From Planctomycetales bacterium (GTDB taxonomy: Bacteria; Planctomycetota; Planctomycetia; Planctomycetales; Planctomycetaceae), in contig JANQPT010000044.1 of NCBI GenBank assembly GCA_028285345.1, forward strand, positions 682,001-746,000: a stretch of DNA of 64,000 bases, in the 5' to 3' direction. Shown one piece after another: positions 8,666 to 16,523 of the stretch; position 1 is the first letter of the stretch; the number at the start of each line of letters is the position of its first letter. Both the position numbers and the translations under genes were made by a program. The notes beneath the pieces are model-generated. The model worked only from the letters and a program-made list of their open reading frames with translations. It had not been told where the DNA came from and ran no database searches.

Positions 8666-11569
8666 ATGGTCTTTGAAGATCTGATCATCCTGATACCGAG
8701 CCACAGTTTGGAGGACTTTCCCACTGATCTGCCGGAGGAATCCGCCGCAGGATTGCTGAACGCGTTTTGCGTGACCTGGCATCCGCGGCTCCTGGCTGAT
8801 GCGGAAGTCATTCCCCGCTGGCACCGCGCCGATGACCCGCCTGAACTCGTCGAACGGCGTTTGGTGATACTCCCACAGTGCAGTCAAGACTGGATTCCGC
8901 ACGGTTGGAGCGAGCAGTCGCAAGAGGCGGGCTGTGTGGTGCTGGAAAATCTGACTCAGCGGGATGAGATGCTCAGTGCCGCGCTTGCGCCGCTCACCGT
9001 TGAGGGCGAACCGGACCGGGAGATCAATTCCGACATCGTGGCCGATTTTTTGGCGCTGGGATTCTGTTACCTGCAGACGGAGTTGCTCTCCCGTCACATG
9101 CGGCACTACAGCAATCTGGACGAAGTCCACATACAACGTGAAGCGGTCGCGGCAGCGCAAGCCGCGATGGCGGGAGATGACGAGACCGCGCGCAGCCATT
9201 TGCGGTCCTGTTTCGAGGTCCTCGCCGACGCGCGGGACCGGTTTTATCCCGTCGATAGTTATTTGGTCGACGTGTGCCTGCTGATCCCCCGGTTGGCGGA
9301 TGAACATCTCTCTGCCGTGCTGAAGACGCTCAATCCGGTGAATTTCTTAGCGACGGCCGAAGACTTGCAGCAGATTGCGGAGTCGGACGCGGCGATGGCC
9401 GCCGCCCTGCGCGAGGCTTGGGAGCGGGGAACGGTTGACATCTTGGGTGGCGAATACCAGGAATCCTGTACCCAACTCTTGCCGTTGGAGTCGGTGTTGT
9501 GGCAGTTTGAACGGGGATTGGAAACGTTTGAGAAACTCTTTCAGCGGCGCCCAAAAGTGTGGGGGCGTCATCGCTTCGGGCTTTCGCCGCAGATTCCGCA
9601 GATTCTGGACAAACAAGGTTACGATGCGGCGATGCACGTCGCCCTGGACGACGGAATCTATCCCGATGAGGAGCAGAGCAAGATCCGCTGGGAGGGGTGT
9701 GACGGGTCGGTGGTTGATGCGATCACGCGAATACCGCTAGCCGCTGATAGCGCGACGAGTTACCTGCGCTTTCCGGAACGGATGGCCGAATCGATGGACC
9801 AGGATCATGTCGCCACGGTTGTCTTGGCTCGCTGGCCGGAGATCGAATCTCCCTGGCTCGAAGACTTGCGGAGAATCCAAGCCTATGCCCCCGTGCTGGG
9901 ACGTTTCGTGACGTTGAGCGATTACTTTCAACAGACCGACAGCCCGGGGCGGTTGTCGGCGTTTCGCTCTCACGAGTATCTCACGCCGTTCTTCATTCAA
10001 GCCGTTGCCCGGCAGGAGGCGGACCCGATTAGCCGCTACGCACGGCATCTGCGCCGCCGGCAAACGCTGCAGTCGGCCCGGTGGTTTGAGGCGGTCAATC
10101 AGGTGCTCCGCGGACAGAGCGTTCAGCAACCTCTGCTGGCCGACATGGAGTACTCGATTGAATCGACCGGTCCCGATGCCGTAGATACGGATCAGACAGA
10201 ACTCGACAAGTCGCTGGACGAGTGCCTTAAGAGTTCGACTCGCCGGCTGGCGGACTTGATCACGCATTCCGGCCCGCCTCAGGATGGGTATTTGATCTGC
10301 AATTCGCTGGGGTTCGCGCGGACAGTCGCCGTCGAATTGCCCGAGTTGTCACATCCCCCTGCAGCAGGAGATCAAATCAAGCGGGTCCAGTGGGATGACC
10401 GCCGCCGAGCGGCGACGGTTGAAGTTCCCGGAATGGGTTTCGCCTGGGTGACTGCCGGTTCGCCGCGCGAAGAGATGAGGTCAAAATCGAAGGAGCAGGT
10501 GCCCCTGGCCGAGGAATTGCTGTTGCGGAACGAAATGTTCGAATTGACGCTCAACGAACAGACCGGGGGCATCGGACGCCTAAAGGGCCACGGCCGAAAG
10601 CCCAACCGGATTAGCCAGCAGATCACCTACCGCTATTCGCAGGATCGTACGTTACCTGCGGAGGACGAGCAGAGCTTTGGTGAAGCGACGCCGTATGCGG
10701 AGATGTGTTTGCGTTCGACGGAGGTCCTGTGCGATGGACCCTCCCTCGGCGAAATCCGCGCCACCGGAGAAATTGTCGATCAAGTCGACGGCCAAGTGCT
10801 GGCAGGGTTCGAGCAGACGCTGCGGATCTGGCGGGGCTCGCCCAAAATCGAGATCGATCTCACGCTGGATGTTCAGCGTCAGCCTGACGGCAATCCCTGG
10901 CTGAATTACTACACCATGCGGTTCGCCTGGAACAATGCCGGGGCTTCGTTGACGCGGAGTATGATGGGCGGCGCTCAGGATATTAAGGACGAACGTTTCG
11001 AGAACCTGCATTACTTTGAGATCGCCGACGACGAGGAACGGACGACGATTCTCAATCACGGCTTGCCGTTTCAGCGGACGACAGGGATGCGGATGATCGA
11101 CTTCATTCTGGTCGCCGCGGGAGAGACACAGCGCAACTTCCGGTTCGATATTGTGCTCGATCACAGTTATCCGCTGCAGGCGGCGCTCGATGCGATGACG
11201 CCGGCGGCGGTCCTCCCCTGTCCGGCCGCCCCCTCAAACGGCGCAACGTCCGGCTGGTTCTTCAACATCGATGCCAAGAACGTGCAGGTGGTCGATATCT
11301 TGCCCTTGCGGGACGCGCCGGTCGATCCCGTCGATGATTGGGACCACCCCGAACCGCCGGCACCGGTCGAGGGGGACGGCTTGGCGGTACGGCTTGTGGA
11401 GACGGAAGGCCGCGCGTCGCAAGTCAGGCTCCGCAGCTTCAAGAATCCCCGCTATGCTCGCCAGCGCGACTTCCAAGGCCGCACGATCACCGATTTGACG
11501 ATCGAAGGGGACGCGGTGTTCATTGATATGACGGCATACGAAATCGCCGACGTAGAACTTCGATTTTGA
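8666..11569 (+). CDS. Glycoside hydrolase family 38-like (alpha-mannosidase-like) protein with altered active-site residues
   Basis: 967 residues from ATG 8666; an in-frame ATG at 8576 with AGGGG four bases upstream would add 30 residues that look unlike a signal peptide, so the start is uncertain. The order of parts is that of GH38 proteins: an N-terminal seven-stranded barrel beginning IILIPSHSLEDFP, a middle helical part with VWGRHRFGLSPQIPQIL (near 298-314) and a C-terminal beta-rich region starting LNEQTGGIGRL. In canonical GH38 enzymes the first motif supplies zinc ligands (HxD) and the second contains the nucleophile Asp in a WxxDxFG context; here the corresponding positions read differently (His in place of Asp). 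It may be a non-hydrolytic or mechanistically changed relative. No signal peptide is evident, so cytoplasmic location is likely. Confidence 0.72.
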   Translation: MVFEDLIILIPSHSLEDFPTDLPEESAAGLLNAFCVTWHPRLLADAEVIPRWHRADDPPELVERRLVILPQCSQDWIPHGWSEQSQEAGCVVLENLTQRDEMLSAALAPLTVEGEPDREINSDIVADFLALGFCYLQTELLSRHMRHYSNLDEVHIQREAVAAAQAAMAGDDETARSHLRSCFEVLADARDRFYPVDSYLVDVCLLIPRLADEHLSAVLKTLNPVNFLATAEDLQQIAESDAAMAAALREAWERGTVDILGGEYQESCTQLLPLESVLWQFERGLETFEKLFQRRPKVWGRHRFGLSPQIPQILDKQGYDAAMHVALDDGIYPDEEQSKIRWEGCDGSVVDAITRIPLAADSATSYLRFPERMAESMDQDHVATVVLARWPEIESPWLEDLRRIQAYAPVLGRFVTLSDYFQQTDSPGRLSAFRSHEYLTPFFIQAVARQEADPISRYARHLRRRQTLQSARWFEAVNQVLRGQSVQQPLLADMEYSIESTGPDAVDTDQTELDKSLDECLKSSTRRLADLITHSGPPQDGYLICNSLGFARTVAVELPELSHPPAAGDQIKRVQWDDRRRAATVEVPGMGFAWVTAGSPREEMRSKSKEQVPLAEELLLRNEMFELTLNEQTGGIGRLKGHGRKPNRISQQITYRYSQDRTLPAEDEQSFGEATPYAEMCLRSTEVLCDGPSLGEIRATGEIVDQVDGQVLAGFEQTLRIWRGSPKIEIDLTLDVQRQPDGNPWLNYYTMRFAWNNAGASLTRSMMGGAQDIKDERFENLHYFEIADDEERTTILNHGLPFQRTTGMRMIDFILVAAGETQRNFRFDIVLDHSYPLQAALDAMTPAAVLPCPAAPSNGATSGWFFNIDAKNVQVVDILPLRDAPVDPVDDWDHPEPPAPVEGDGLAVRLVETEGRASQVRLRSFKNPRYARQRDFQGRTITDLTIEGDAVFIDMTAYEIADVELRF

Positions 11570-11660
11570 GTGATGTATTAACCCCGAAACCGACCAAACC
11601 TTACGCAGTACGTCACCACCCAAACCTCCAGCCTAATCCCTAAAGCCTCAAGCCTCAGCA

Positions 11661-12305
11661 ATGATTATCACCATCGACGGTCCCGCAGGGGCGGGTAAGA
11701 GCACGGCGGCTCGGAATCTCGCAGCGCGATTGGGATTCGACTTTTTAGACACCGGGGCGATGTACCGCGCGGTCGCCTGGGCGGCCTTGGAGCGTGGAAT
11801 CGATCTCGCCGATGAGTCCGCCGTGGCCAACGTCAGCCGTTCCGTCGCAATTACCTTTGAACGACAGCAAGTGTTCGTCGACGGCGTCGAGGTCACCGAG
11901 GCGATCCGCTCAAGCGAGGTCACCGCCGCGTCGCGGCCCGTGGCGGCGAACACCGCCGTGCGGGAAATCCTGTCGGAGTTGCAGCGCAAACTGGCCGTCG
12001 GCCGCAATGTGGTCACCGAGGGCCGCGATCAAGGGACCGCCGTGTTTCCCGACGCCGAGTTCAAATTCTTTCTGACGGCCAGCCAGCAGGCCCGCGCCGA
12101 GCGGCGACAACAGGACTTCGCCGCTCATGGTCAGCAGTTGCCGCTGGAGCAGATCCTCAAGGACCAAGCCGACCGCGACCACCGCGACGCCGCCCGCAGC
12201 GTGGGGCCGCTGAAACCGGCCGATGATGCGATTCATGTCGATACGTCGGCGTTGGATGCGGAGGGAGTGGTTGACCGCCTATCGCAAATTGTGAATAGCG
12301 CGTAA
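11661..12305 (+). CDS. cmk: Cytidylate kinase
   Basis: 214-residue nucleoside monophosphate kinase converting (d)CMP and ATP to (d)CDP and ADP in the cytoplasm, feeding CTP/dCTP synthesis. P-loop GPAGAGKS at 7-14, then LDTGAMYRA (CMP-binding region), the TEGRDQGTAVFPDAEFKFFLTA segment typical of Cmk (here 'RDQGT' where many enzymes have 'RDIGT'), and the LID segment with the Arg-rich RDHRDAARSVGPLKPADDAIHVDTS. Length and motif order fit the family exactly. ATG at 11661 lacks a strong ribosome site. It stands alone, 91 nt after the GH38-like gene. Confidence 0.95.
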   Translation: MIITIDGPAGAGKSTAARNLAARLGFDFLDTGAMYRAVAWAALERGIDLADESAVANVSRSVAITFERQQVFVDGVEVTEAIRSSEVTAASRPVAANTAVREILSELQRKLAVGRNVVTEGRDQGTAVFPDAEFKFFLTASQQARAERRQQDFAAHGQQLPLEQILKDQADRDHRDAARSVGPLKPADDAIHVDTSALDAEGVVDRLSQIVNSA

Positions 12306-12414
12306 CGTGGGTCTACGCATCCGTTAAAGTGAGCGGATGATGATTCACATTTGCCGCGACAATCTACCGCCATACACTTTGAAGCGCTGTTTGTGTTCGG
12401 GTTCGCTTCACGAG

Positions 12415-12490
12415 GTAGGGCAGGCCCCTGCCTGCCGGGATTCGGGATCGATGTTTTTTGGTATCGGCGGCAGGCGGGAGCCTGCCCTAC
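12415..12490. repeat. Imperfect inverted repeat, GTAGGGCAGGC family
   Basis: Arms 12415-12437 and 12468-12490 are each 23 nt and match at 21 positions when one is reverse-complemented (GTAGGGCAGGC..CCTGCCG). The 30-nt loop and the GTAGG start resemble the other GTAGG-headed palindromes in this window. It ends 12 nt before the start codon of the DUF1559 gene, so it lies in its 5' leader and the mRNA would fold there. Confidence 0.8.
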
Positions 12491-12502
12491 GGGGTTTTTC
12501 AC

Positions 12503-13273
12503 ATGCACGAAGATCACGACGAGATCGAAGTTGATGTCGGCGGCGGGTCGCGAAAGGGGGCGGGTGTTTTTACGTGCCTCGTCCAAGCGATGCTTGCGAT
12601 TGGCTGCGTCATGACGCTGATTGCGCTTAATTTGGAAGCGGTGCAGCGAACCAGACGTGCGGCCCGCCGTACGGAGTGCCGGAACAACCTGCGCCAAATC
12701 ACGATTGCGCTACGCAACTATCATGACGACTATGGAGTTTTTCCTCCCGCTCGCACCGTCAACGCGGACGGCGAATCGCTGCACAATTGGCGGACATTGA
12801 TTTTGCCCTATTTCTCGAACCTGCCGGCGTATCGAGAGCTCTATGAGACAATCGATCTGTCGAAAGCGTGGGACGATCCCGTAAACCAGAAGGCGTATGA
12901 GACCAGTCTTCGCGTTTATACTTGCCCGTCTACTCGTTACGAAGAGACGCCGCTGACGTTTACGACCTACTTGGCAGCCGTGACGCCAAACGGTGCGTTG
13001 CACGCGTCGGAGCCGCGGCCGCTCACCTCGATCAATTCGCCGCACTACGAGACCTTGCTGGTGGTCGAAGTTCCGAAAGAGCACGCCGTGCACTGGATGT
13101 CGCCGAGTGACGCGGATCAGCAGGTGATCGGCGGTGTGGGGGCCGAAAGCGAGTTTGCGCACACCGGCGGATCGTTCGCGGCTTGTGTCGACTGCAGTCT
13201 GCGATTTATCGAAGCGAAGGATCTGCCCGGGAAATGGCAGTCACTGCGCCCCGTTTCAGAAGATCAGGAGTAA
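12503..13273 (+). CDS. Degenerate DUF1559 (prepilin-like) protein
   Basis: 256 residues. After a charged 27-residue N-terminus comes one hydrophobic segment (about 28-48, VFTCLVQAMLAIGCVMTLIAL), then the DUF1559 hallmark RRTECRNNLRQITIALRNYHDDYGVFPPA and a C-terminal part ending near CVDCSLRFI, equivalent to the usual 'DGSVRFI'. Normal DUF1559 proteins start with a type IV prepilin signal (FTLIELLVVIAI); here the hydrophobic helix is present but the G/A-FTLIE processing site is not, so it may be an uncleaved membrane-anchored relative. An in-frame GTG at 12458 falls inside the preceding palindrome and is unlikely. Function of the family is unknown. Confidence 0.75.
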   Translation: MHEDHDEIEVDVGGGSRKGAGVFTCLVQAMLAIGCVMTLIALNLEAVQRTRRAARRTECRNNLRQITIALRNYHDDYGVFPPARTVNADGESLHNWRTLILPYFSNLPAYRELYETIDLSKAWDDPVNQKAYETSLRVYTCPSTRYEETPLTFTTYLAAVTPNGALHASEPRPLTSINSPHYETLLVVEVPKEHAVHWMSPSDADQQVIGGVGAESEFAHTGGSFAACVDCSLRFIEAKDLPGKWQSLRPVSEDQE

Positions 13274-13415
13274 GTACGGCGCCGAGTGTTGTCGAAAATA
13301 TGCGTTCGGAATCCGCTCAGTTCGAGAAGCGGCAAATACAGACTGTTGAGAGCGCTTTTGCCATTGGTGAGAGTGAAGACGAATCACCGTTGTTAATTGC
13401 CCTGAGGTGCACAAC

Positions 13416-13805
13416 ATGTCAATTGATCCTGCCTGGCGCAAAGAATTCGACGCACGGCGAGAGGAAGTTGTCAATGCGTTGCGTGATGCGGTTGAAAGTT
13501 GTACGGAGGTCACTTGCCGTCCGCTGGATGGTGACTTCACATTCAGCTGGATGTTTGAAGAAGGAGACACAGGACTTCCGGATCAAACCGAAGGCAACAT
13601 GGACTACGGCATCGCCTATATTCGATTTATGATCGATCAGGGATTATACGTTGCGTTCGGAGCAAGGATCAGTGACGGCGATGCTCTTGTGTGTCTCAAA
13701 TCGTGGGAAGACGAAGAACCAAGCTGGCCTAAAGGATTTGAACGCGACGTTACCATATACTCGCGCCCGATGACGTCCCCACCTGGCGACAATTCCACTT
13801 TATAG
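13416..13805 (+). CDS. Hypothetical protein, 129 residues
   Basis: Small acidic, Trp-containing soluble protein with no signal peptide and no motif that I recognise. ATG 13416 has GAGG at 13404-13407, eight bases upstream, a better start than the in-frame GTG at 13407. Isolated between the DUF1559 gene and an LRR gene in a loosely packed region. Composition and size resemble immunity-type or small cytosolic accessory proteins, but no assignment is justified. Confidence 0.55.
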   Translation: MSIDPAWRKEFDARREEVVNALRDAVESCTEVTCRPLDGDFTFSWMFEEGDTGLPDQTEGNMDYGIAYIRFMIDQGLYVAFGARISDGDALVCLKSWEDEEPSWPKGFERDVTIYSRPMTSPPGDNSTL

Positions 13806-14148
13806 GGCGTGCGGTACGCCATGGTCTCACGGCGTCGGGCGAGTGGCCATGCCGCACGCCATTCCTTGACCGCATGCTCACTCGTCACTTCGTGCCGCGA
13901 GAGCATGGCACCCGGCGGCAGGTCGGGCATGTAGAGACGCCGAACTCTCGATGTTGAGGTTGTCGCTCTTGCTTTGATTGACTACAACGAGCAAGCTCAG
14001 CATTAGAGACGCCCATTCTGCTGCCGTTTGATGCTCGCTCTGACGTGGGATGAAACTCATTCAGCGGATCCGTCGAAATCAACGACGCTTGCTTGCAGAT
14101 TTGCCTGCCGCTCCAGCACACTTTGTTCTTTCTTGCGAGCGATCAACC
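13806..14148. repeat. Intergenic stretch with an inverted repeat at its left end
   Basis: The left end holds GGCGTGCGG (13806-13814) and its complement CCGCACGCC (13852-13860), with partly matching inner sequence (CATGG/CCATG). There is no U-tract. The rest, to the LRR start, shows no gene or structure; frames here lack ribosome sites. Confidence 0.55.
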
Positions 14149-15039
14149 ATGCCCAGAAAGCGGATTAGGACAATCGTTGTTGCCGGAATCGCGGCGTTAG
14201 TCGCGTCGGCGCTGATCTGGCACTTGTATCGTAACAGTCTAGTCAAGCACCAATACGAGGTGATCGAGGCGTTTCGCCAAAAAGGCGCCCATCTTGATAT
14301 GGGGCAAGTCAAGCATCAACTATTTGGTTGGACTGTATTTTCGTCAGATGTGCCGATTCGAATCGATGCCAGAGACTTGGAGATTACTGACGAAGATTGT
14401 CGCCAAATTTACAGCCTTGAGAATGGGCTGAGAGAGCTCAATCTATCGGGCACAGCTATAACTGACGACGGAGTTCAATCAATCTGCAGACTAGAAGGTT
14501 TGCGTGTTCTGCATTTGACAGGCACTGCGGTCACTGATGTCGCTGCGATGCATATTTCCGGCGAAGACGGTCTGTCAGAATTGGGCCTAGGTCACACCGC
14601 GATCTCCGACAAATCATTGGAGTACATCGGCGTGTTGCCGTCATTGACGCGTCTCTCGCTCGAGGGCGCGAAGATAACCGGTGCAGGACTATCCTCACTC
14701 GCGAAGATGCCGTCCTTGGAAGAGTTGTTTCTAGACGGTAGCTCAATTAACGATATTGGGATAGCTGCGATTTCGAGATCAACTAGCATCCGTCGGCTTG
14801 ACCTGCGGAACACAAATGTTACCGACGAAGGTGTTTCCCACTTGAAAAAGATGCAGAGTCTGAGGCGTGTGGACGTTTCGTACACCGGCATTAGTGAGTC
14901 CGCCTTTGATGATTTGGCGGCCATTCCGGTTTTGATGACGCTGACTTGCTATGGAGATATGTTTGACGCCTCACAGATTGCCAAGCTTGAAGAGATGTTG
15001 CCGAATTGCATCGTGACGCATGATCTCAGCGGTGATTAA
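14149..15039 (+). CDS. Membrane-anchored leucine-rich repeat protein
   Basis: 296 residues. Basic N-terminus MPRKRIR, one membrane helix at about 8-24 (VVAGIAALVASALIWHLY), then about seven to eight LRR units of roughly 24 residues with the pattern LRxLNLSGTxITDxGhxxI (for example LRELNLSGTAITDDGV and LRVLHLTGTAVTDVAA). This is the short cysteine-poor type common in planctomycete genomes; LRRs usually serve protein binding. The open frame extends upstream to 14050, but the ATG at 14149 places the membrane helix at the N-terminus. Probably anchored with LRRs outside the cytoplasm. No operon partner. Confidence 0.75.
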   Translation: MPRKRIRTIVVAGIAALVASALIWHLYRNSLVKHQYEVIEAFRQKGAHLDMGQVKHQLFGWTVFSSDVPIRIDARDLEITDEDCRQIYSLENGLRELNLSGTAITDDGVQSICRLEGLRVLHLTGTAVTDVAAMHISGEDGLSELGLGHTAISDKSLEYIGVLPSLTRLSLEGAKITGAGLSSLAKMPSLEELFLDGSSINDIGIAAISRSTSIRRLDLRNTNVTDEGVSHLKKMQSLRRVDVSYTGISESAFDDLAAIPVLMTLTCYGDMFDASQIAKLEEMLPNCIVTHDLSGD

Positions 15040-15065
15040 TGAAAGGCTGTAAGTAGCACGATACA

Positions 15066-15196
15066 AGGGCCGGTTGTACCGGCCGTGTTTTCGGGTTGCA
15101 TCCGACGAAGGAATGAACGACTTACGGACAAACTAACCCGCAATCGTCCGGCACAGCCGGACCTACCGATTTGACGGTCCGCACAGCGGGCTCTAC
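15066..15196. repeat. Composite palindromic repeat, GTAGG/CCGGC family
   Basis: Three short palindromes: AGGGCCGGTTGTACCGGCC (15066-15084), GTCCGGCACAGCCGGACCTAC (15146-15166) and GGTCCGCACAGCGGGCTCTAC (15176-15196). The first two pair imperfectly and match the element at 26750-26853; the third matches the arms at 19969-20055. It fills the gap between the convergent LRR and FG-GAP genes. Confidence 0.8.
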
Positions 15197-16410
15197 TTTG
15201 TGGGGTTTTCGTACCACACGACGCCCAGATTCTCACGCTCCTCGCACGTGAGGACGTCCTCATCGCCGTCGCTGTCGATGTCGTAGAGTTGAATCAGATC
15301 AAACTTGATTCCGGACGGGCCGCTGATTTCGTGTTGGTGCCAGCGGCGCTCCCCTGCTCTGCCGGTTTGTTCCAGCCAGACAATGCCGCTGACGCCTTTT
15401 GAGTTCTCGCACGAGAAGACGATATCGGCGCGGCCGTCGCGGTTGATGTCGCCGATTGCGGTCGATTTGCTGCTGCCGGTGTTGAGCGGAAATGGGATGT
15501 TCGAAGCTTTCCACCCCGGTTTCCGGCCCGGCAAGCGGCGGTGTAGCAGAATGTCGCCGGAGGTGTCGGGGACGACGGCATCGCGGAGACCGTCGCCGTC
15601 AACGTCGGCGTAGTCGAGGAACATCACTTCGCGATTCTGACTGCCGACTGAGTGTTTTGTCCAAGGCTCTTGCAGCGGGCCGTTGACTTCAGGGTTTTCC
15701 AGCCAGATGCAACCTTGCTGGGGACCTCTCCGGTCGGAGGCGAGGATGTCGTTGTCGCCGTCGCCGTCGATGTCCGCCATTTTGAGCGACATGATCCAAC
15801 CGACGTCGCAGATATTGTGCAGCCGCCATTGATCCAATTGACGCGGATCTTGGGGAGCTTGCAGCCAGCCGATCATCGCCTGCTTGCCTTTGGAGCCGAC
15901 AATCAAATCAATGCCGTGCCGGCCGTCGACTTGGGCGGGGACGCAGAACATCCAGTGCGATTGTTTTTTCGTGGCCGGAATGGGTTGTGTGGTCCACGCG
16001 GATTCTTCGAGAAGCTGATTCTCGCTCTGCGGCGCCCAATGCACGAACATCGTCTGCGTCTGCCCTTCACAGGAACTGACAACGTCGGTGGCTCCGTCGG
16101 CGTCGAGATCGACGAACACGGCGTCCTCCGGACTGCGGACTTTGCCGACGGTGACAGCGGGCCATTTCTTGTGAGCTTGTTGATGGCCCGGATGCAGATA
16201 GACGCGGATGACGCCCCCCTCTTCCCAGCCGGTGGTGATGTCCTGCAAACCGTCGCCGTTGATATCGGCCAGCCGGACGCCGTCAGCGCCGCGGGAGGTG
16301 TCGTCGATTGTGTGCCGTCGCCAGGGAACTTCGTCAGCCAAAGCTTGAACTCGCCCCATCAGCAGGAGCAAGGCCGGCGCAAGGAGTGCTGCTATCGTGG
16401 TGCGGCGCAT
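15193..16410 (-). CDS. Secreted FG-GAP/VCBS repeat protein
   Basis: 405 residues with a cleavable signal peptide (MRRTTIAALLAPALLLLMG...ALA, about 1-24). The body holds six DxDxDGxxD calcium-binding loops (DINGDGLQD, DLDADGATD, DIDGDGDND, DVDGDGLRD, DINRDGRAD, DIDSDGDED) spaced as in an FG-GAP beta-propeller. Such proteins are exported and commonly take part in surface or matrix interactions; the actual ligand is unknown. Start at 16410 chosen because AGGGAA lies eight bases upstream (16418-16423) and the signal peptide begins there; the frame stays open further upstream. Its 3' end overlaps the last palindrome of the 15066-15196 repeat by four bases. Confidence 0.82.
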   Translation of the reverse strand: MRRTTIAALLAPALLLLMGRVQALADEVPWRRHTIDDTSRGADGVRLADINGDGLQDITTGWEEGGVIRVYLHPGHQQAHKKWPAVTVGKVRSPEDAVFVDLDADGATDVVSSCEGQTQTMFVHWAPQSENQLLEESAWTTQPIPATKKQSHWMFCVPAQVDGRHGIDLIVGSKGKQAMIGWLQAPQDPRQLDQWRLHNICDVGWIMSLKMADIDGDGDNDILASDRRGPQQGCIWLENPEVNGPLQEPWTKHSVGSQNREVMFLDYADVDGDGLRDAVVPDTSGDILLHRRLPGRKPGWKASNIPFPLNTGSSKSTAIGDINRDGRADIVFSCENSKGVSGIVWLEQTGRAGERRWHQHEISGPSGIKFDLIQLYDIDSDGDEDVLTCEERENLGVVWYENPTK

Positions 16411-16430
16411 GTGATGGTTCCCTACAAGTC

Positions 16431-16506
16431 GTTTCAAAACCCACTGACGCGTCGCGCCGACAGTTGTATGCAAGTCTCTCAATCAGGCGCAACCGGGTTT
16501 TGAAAC
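16431..16506. repeat. 12-bp perfect inverted repeat upstream of the FG-GAP gene
   Basis: GTTTCAAAACCC (16431-16442) and GGGTTTTGAAAC (16495-16506) are exact reverse complements around a 52-nt spacer, in the 113-nt gap between two minus-strand genes. No U-tract adjoins it. It could be a small dispersed element or a binding site upstream of the FG-GAP gene. Confidence 0.7.
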
Positions 16507-16523
16507 TGGTTCCTTAATTCCTA

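Noticed and set aside
12415-12490. Riboswitch in the DUF1559 leader
   Set aside because: The fold is one simple long stem that matches a dispersed repeat type; no ligand-binding core is visible.
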